Source of the DNA: Anaerolineae bacterium
GTDB taxonomy: Bacteria > Chloroflexota > Anaerolineae > JAFGEY01
Reading direction: 5' to 3'
DNA length: 7,263 bases
Assembly: GCA_016929775.1 (NCBI GenBank)
Contig: JAFGIE010000259.1
Location: 1 to 7,263 of the forward strand
Under the pieces are notes generated by a model. That model had not been told where the DNA came from. It saw only the letters and a program-made list of their open reading frames with translations, and made no database searches. Positions 4,463-7,263 of the stretch are shown in pieces. Each line of letters begins with the position of its first letter. The first letter of the stretch is position 1. Made by a program: the position numbers and the translations under genes.

Positions 4463-7263
4463 GTGCGGGGCGCCGGCGAGGATGCCTGGACGCATCTGCA
4501 CGTCCACTCCCAGTACACGCTCCTGGGCAGCGCCGCATCGATCGAACACCTGGTCGAGCGCGCACTGGCGGAGGGGCTGTCACACCTTGCCTTGACCGAC
4601 GCCAACGCGCTCTATGGCGCCGTGCGCCACGCCCGCGCGTGCCAGGAGGCGGGCCTCCAGCCGATCATCGGCATGACGGCGCCGATCGCGCTTCCGGAGG
4701 ACCTGCGCGCGCACGCGCGGGACGGGGCGCAGACCGGTCTCCTCGTGCTGTTGGCGGCTGAGCCCGCTGGCTATCGCTCCCTCTGCCGGCTGTCGACGAT
4801 GCTGCAGGGCCAGGCGGATCGCGAGGCGAGGATCGCGCGCGGGTTGGGGCTGGACGACCTGCGCGCGCACCGTGAGGGCCTGATCTGTCTCTCTGGCGGG
4901 CGCCGCGGCTGGATCGAACGCCTGCTGCGTGCGGATGAGCAGCAGGCAGCGCGTGCCTACGCCGGTCGCTTGGCGGCGACGTACGGGCAGGGCACCTACC
5001 TCAGCCTAGAGCTACACCACGCAGCGGACGCAGAGGTCGCCCGGCAGGTGTCGGCGCTGGGCGCATTCCTCGGCGTGCCCACCGTCGCCGTGCAGCCGGT
5101 GTACTGCCTGCACCGGCAGGACGTCCCCCGCCTCAAGCTGCTCGCCGCCATCGACCGCAACTGCACGCTGGACGAGGTGCCCGCCGAGGCGCTGCCGAAC
5201 AGCCGGGACCCTCAGGTGGACGTGCACTGGCTGGGGGGAAGGGAGATGGCGGAGCGGTTCGCGGCGTTCCCCGGTGCGTTGGCGCGCACGGCAGAGGTCG
5301 CCGCCCGCTGCGGGCCCGTTCTCCCGGATGGCAGGCCGATCTTTCCCACCCTCGAACTGCCCGAGGGACGCTCGCCGGAAGAGGCGTTGACGCGCCTCGC
5401 CCGCGCGGGCCTGGCGGCGCGCTATGGGGAGACGCCCCCTCCCGCCGCCGCGGCGCGCCTGGAGGTGGAGCTGCAGGCGATCGCCGGGCATGGCTACGCG
5501 CCCCTCTTTGTGATCGTCGCCGACATTGTGCGCTTTGCGCGCGAGAACGAGATCTCGGTCAGCACGCGGGGCAGCGTCGCCAACTCGCTGGTCGCATACT
5601 GCACCGGGATCACGACGGTGGACCCCGTGGCGCAGGACCTGCTCTTCGAGCGCTTTCTCAGCCCGGCGCGCACGGGCGGCAGCGCGTCCGATGCGCCCGA
5701 CATCGACTTGGATTTCTGTAGCCGCCGGCGCGATGAGGTACTGGACTATGTCCGGCGCACGTACGGCGCGGATCGCGTCGCCCTCGTCGCCACGGTGAGC
5801 ACGATGCGCCTCCGCTCTGCGGTGCGCGAGACTGCCAAGGCGCGCGGGCTGGACGCCGACCAGATCGAGACGCTCTGCGCGGGACTACCGCGGGGGTGGC
5901 ATCCCGATCCCCGGCGCCGCGACCGGCGCAGCGTGGCGGACATCATCGCGGAGGCGTCCGATCCGGTGCACCAGACGGTGCTGCGCGAAGCCGCTGCGCT
6001 CGCCGGGGCGCCACACCACCTGGGGGTCCACCCGGGTGGGGTGGTGATCACGCCGGGCCCGCTGACCGATCTGCTGCCCGTTCAGTGGTCGCCGAAAGGG
6101 TTCCTGGTCAGCCAGTACGATCACGTGGACCTGGAGACGCTGGGTCTGACCAAGCTGGACCTGCTCGGCATCCGCGCCTTGACCGTGCTCGCCGACGCAG
6201 TGCGCCTGGTGCGGCGCGATCACGCCGCCGATTTCCGCCTTGACGACATCCCTGGCGACGATCCGGGGACCGCCGACATGCTGCAGCGCGGCGACACGGT
6301 CGGCGTCTTCCAGTGCGAGTCAGCCGGCATGCGCAGTACGTTGATCAAACTCAAGGCGCGGCGTGCGCCCGACCTGGCGATCGCCAACGCGTTCTTCAAG
6401 CCAGGGCCCGCCTTGGGGGGCATGGCGCACACGTTCGTGCGCCGCTACCGGGGCGAGGAGCCGGTGCGGTACCTGCATCCGGCCCTAGAGCCGATCCTGG
6501 GGTCGACCAAGGGGGTGCTGATCTTTCAGGAGCAGATCCTGCGCATCGCCGTCGAGGTCGCCGGGCTGAGCTGGGCGCAGGCCGATCAACTCCGCCGCGG
6601 CGTCAAGTTCAGGGCGGAGGCGATGGAAGAGATGGAGGCGCAGTTCCTGAGCGGCTGCCAGCGTCCCGCACCCACAGGGCCCGGCTTTACCGCGCGCCAG
6701 GCCCAAACCCTGTGGGAGCAGATCGTGCCCTTTTCGGGCTATGGCTTTAACCGCGGGCATGCAACGGCGTATGCCGAGGTCAGCTATCGCTCGGCCTACA
6801 TCAAGGCGCACTGGCCCGCAGCCTTCCTCTGCGCCCGGCTCATGAACTGGGGCGGATTCCACCACCCGGCGGTCTATATGGCAGAGGCGCTGCGCCTGGG
6901 GATCGCGATCCGGGCGCCGCACGTCAACCACAGCGAGCGCGCCTTCTCCCTGTCGTGGGAGGACGACCAGGCTGTGTTGTGGATGGGGCTGGGCTGGGTG
7001 CGCGACCTGCGCCGCCGCGCCGTGCGCGCGATCCGGGCGGCGCGGAGGCGGCGCCCCTTTGCGAGCCTGCGCGACCTGGCGATGCGCGTGCCGCTGCAGC
7101 GCCGCGAGTTGGAGCATCTCGTACAGTGCGGCGCGCTGGATGGCTTGGGCGAGAGCCGCGCTGCGCTGCTGGTCGAGTGCGGCGAGATCCTGCGCGCAGA
7201 GAGCGCGCTGCAGCTCTCGCTCGACCTGGGGCGCCCCGAGGTGGCGCCCGAACCGCTGGCGCA
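4463..7263 (+). CDS. dnaE: DNA polymerase III alpha subunit (C-family), 3' end cut by the window
   Basis: The 933 visible residues lack only a short C terminus. An N-terminal PHP domain (about 9-260) opens with WTHLHVHSQYTLL. The palm/fingers follow: a TRGSVANSLVAY nucleotide-binding loop, then PDIDLDF with catalytic D413 and D415, and TKLDLLGIRALT with the third aspartate D566. GVFQCESAGM, the KPGP--GGM segment, IFQEQILRIA, LRRGVKFR and SGYGFNRGHATAYA then occur in the order expected of DnaE. The helix-hairpin-helix tail contains RRELEHLVQCGALDGLG (about 881-897). QLSLDL (917-922) is a textbook beta-clamp-binding hexapeptide, placed as in E. coli DnaE. The PHP keeps HxH (H13, H15) and D46 but lacks other ligands: TDA replaces TDH, GMT replaces GxE, and QPVY replaces NDxH. 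PHP proofreading is therefore unlikely. The overall form suggests the roughly 1000-residue DnaE/ImuC-like class rather than a full replicative DnaE1. I chose the GTG at 4463, with GAAGGG upstream; a GTG at 4421, overlapping the previous gene by 16 nt, is an alternative without a visible ribosome site. Confidence 0.92.
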   Translation, partial: MRGAGEDAWTHLHVHSQYTLLGSAASIEHLVERALAEGLSHLALTDANALYGAVRHARACQEAGLQPIIGMTAPIALPEDLRAHARDGAQTGLLVLLAAEPAGYRSLCRLSTMLQGQADREARIARGLGLDDLRAHREGLICLSGGRRGWIERLLRADEQQAARAYAGRLAATYGQGTYLSLELHHAADAEVARQVSALGAFLGVPTVAVQPVYCLHRQDVPRLKLLAAIDRNCTLDEVPAEALPNSRDPQVDVHWLGGREMAERFAAFPGALARTAEVAARCGPVLPDGRPIFPTLELPEGRSPEEALTRLARAGLAARYGETPPPAAAARLEVELQAIAGHGYAPLFVIVADIVRFARENEISVSTRGSVANSLVAYCTGITTVDPVAQDLLFERFLSPARTGGSASDAPDIDLDFCSRRRDEVLDYVRRTYGADRVALVATVSTMRLRSAVRETAKARGLDADQIETLCAGLPRGWHPDPRRRDRRSVADIIAEASDPVHQTVLREAAALAGAPHHLGVHPGGVVITPGPLTDLLPVQWSPKGFLVSQYDHVDLETLGLTKLDLLGIRALTVLADAVRLVRRDHAADFRLDDIPGDDPGTADMLQRGDTVGVFQCESAGMRSTLIKLKARRAPDLAIANAFFKPGPALGGMAHTFVRRYRGEEPVRYLHPALEPILGSTKGVLIFQEQILRIAVEVAGLSWAQADQLRRGVKFRAEAMEEMEAQFLSGCQRPAPTGPGFTARQAQTLWEQIVPFSGYGFNRGHATAYAEVSYRSAYIKAHWPAAFLCARLMNWGGFHHPAVYMAEALRLGIAIRAPHVNHSERAFSLSWEDDQAVLWMGLGWVRDLRRRAVRAIRAARRRRPFASLRDLAMRVPLQRRELEHLVQCGALDGLGESRAALLVECGEILRAESALQLSLDLGRPEVAPEPLA

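Noticed and set aside
2766..4583. Open frame of about 605 codons on the minus strand
   Set aside because: It lies opposite the DinB/transglutaminase gene, is rich in Arg, Pro and His, shows no recognisable domain, and exists because GC-rich codons on one strand leave few stops on the other.
1..7263. CRISPR array, insertion sequence, tRNA or att site
   Set aside because: I saw no spaced direct repeats, no transposase or terminal inverted repeats, no cloverleaf with a TTCGA-type arm, and no integrase.

Overview
The window is a GC-rich bacterial segment in which every gene I can support lies on the + strand. The features point to a Chloroflexota-like organism: a secreted NBR1-type Ig-like domain, a membrane protein with a Thr/Pro-rich outer tail ending in a Cys-Pro-Asp-Pro motif, a small widespread 'HxDxxWSxWF' protein, and a DnaE of the roughly 1000-residue type. 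This assignment is inference from protein style; no rRNA or other taxonomic marker is present.

Layout. (1) Positions 13-278 hold a perfect sigma70-type promoter (TTGACA, 17 bp, TATAAT) and a leader of about 230 nt with several stem-loops. The leader ends at a good Shine-Dalgarno and a TTG start. (2) Positions 279-2304 hold a two-gene operon: a secreted Ig-like protein, then one base later a three-segment membrane protein. The membrane protein stops at a TAG, but the frame beyond it still looks like the start of a typical extracellular domain. (3) Positions 2434-2479 hold a 19-bp operator-like dyad abutting a second promoter, which drives a small conserved protein of unknown function (2581-2841). 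(4) A GC-rich hairpin (2879-2911) separates this from a third strong promoter (2991-3019, extended -10). That promoter drives a DinB-like/transglutaminase-like fusion gene (3105-4436), followed almost directly by a DNA polymerase III alpha (dnaE-type) gene that runs off the right edge.

How the genes work together. The first two genes probably make a cell-envelope pair: a secreted Ig-domain protein and a membrane protein whose tail faces outward. The last two genes are likely co-transcribed. The polymerase keeps its three catalytic aspartates and a beta-clamp-binding hexapeptide, but its PHP domain has lost several metal ligands, so it should lack PHP-based proofreading. Pairing it with a DinB-fold/transglutaminase fusion is the most unusual arrangement here, though a functional link is only inferred. 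I saw no tRNA, rRNA, CRISPR array, insertion sequence or phage gene.
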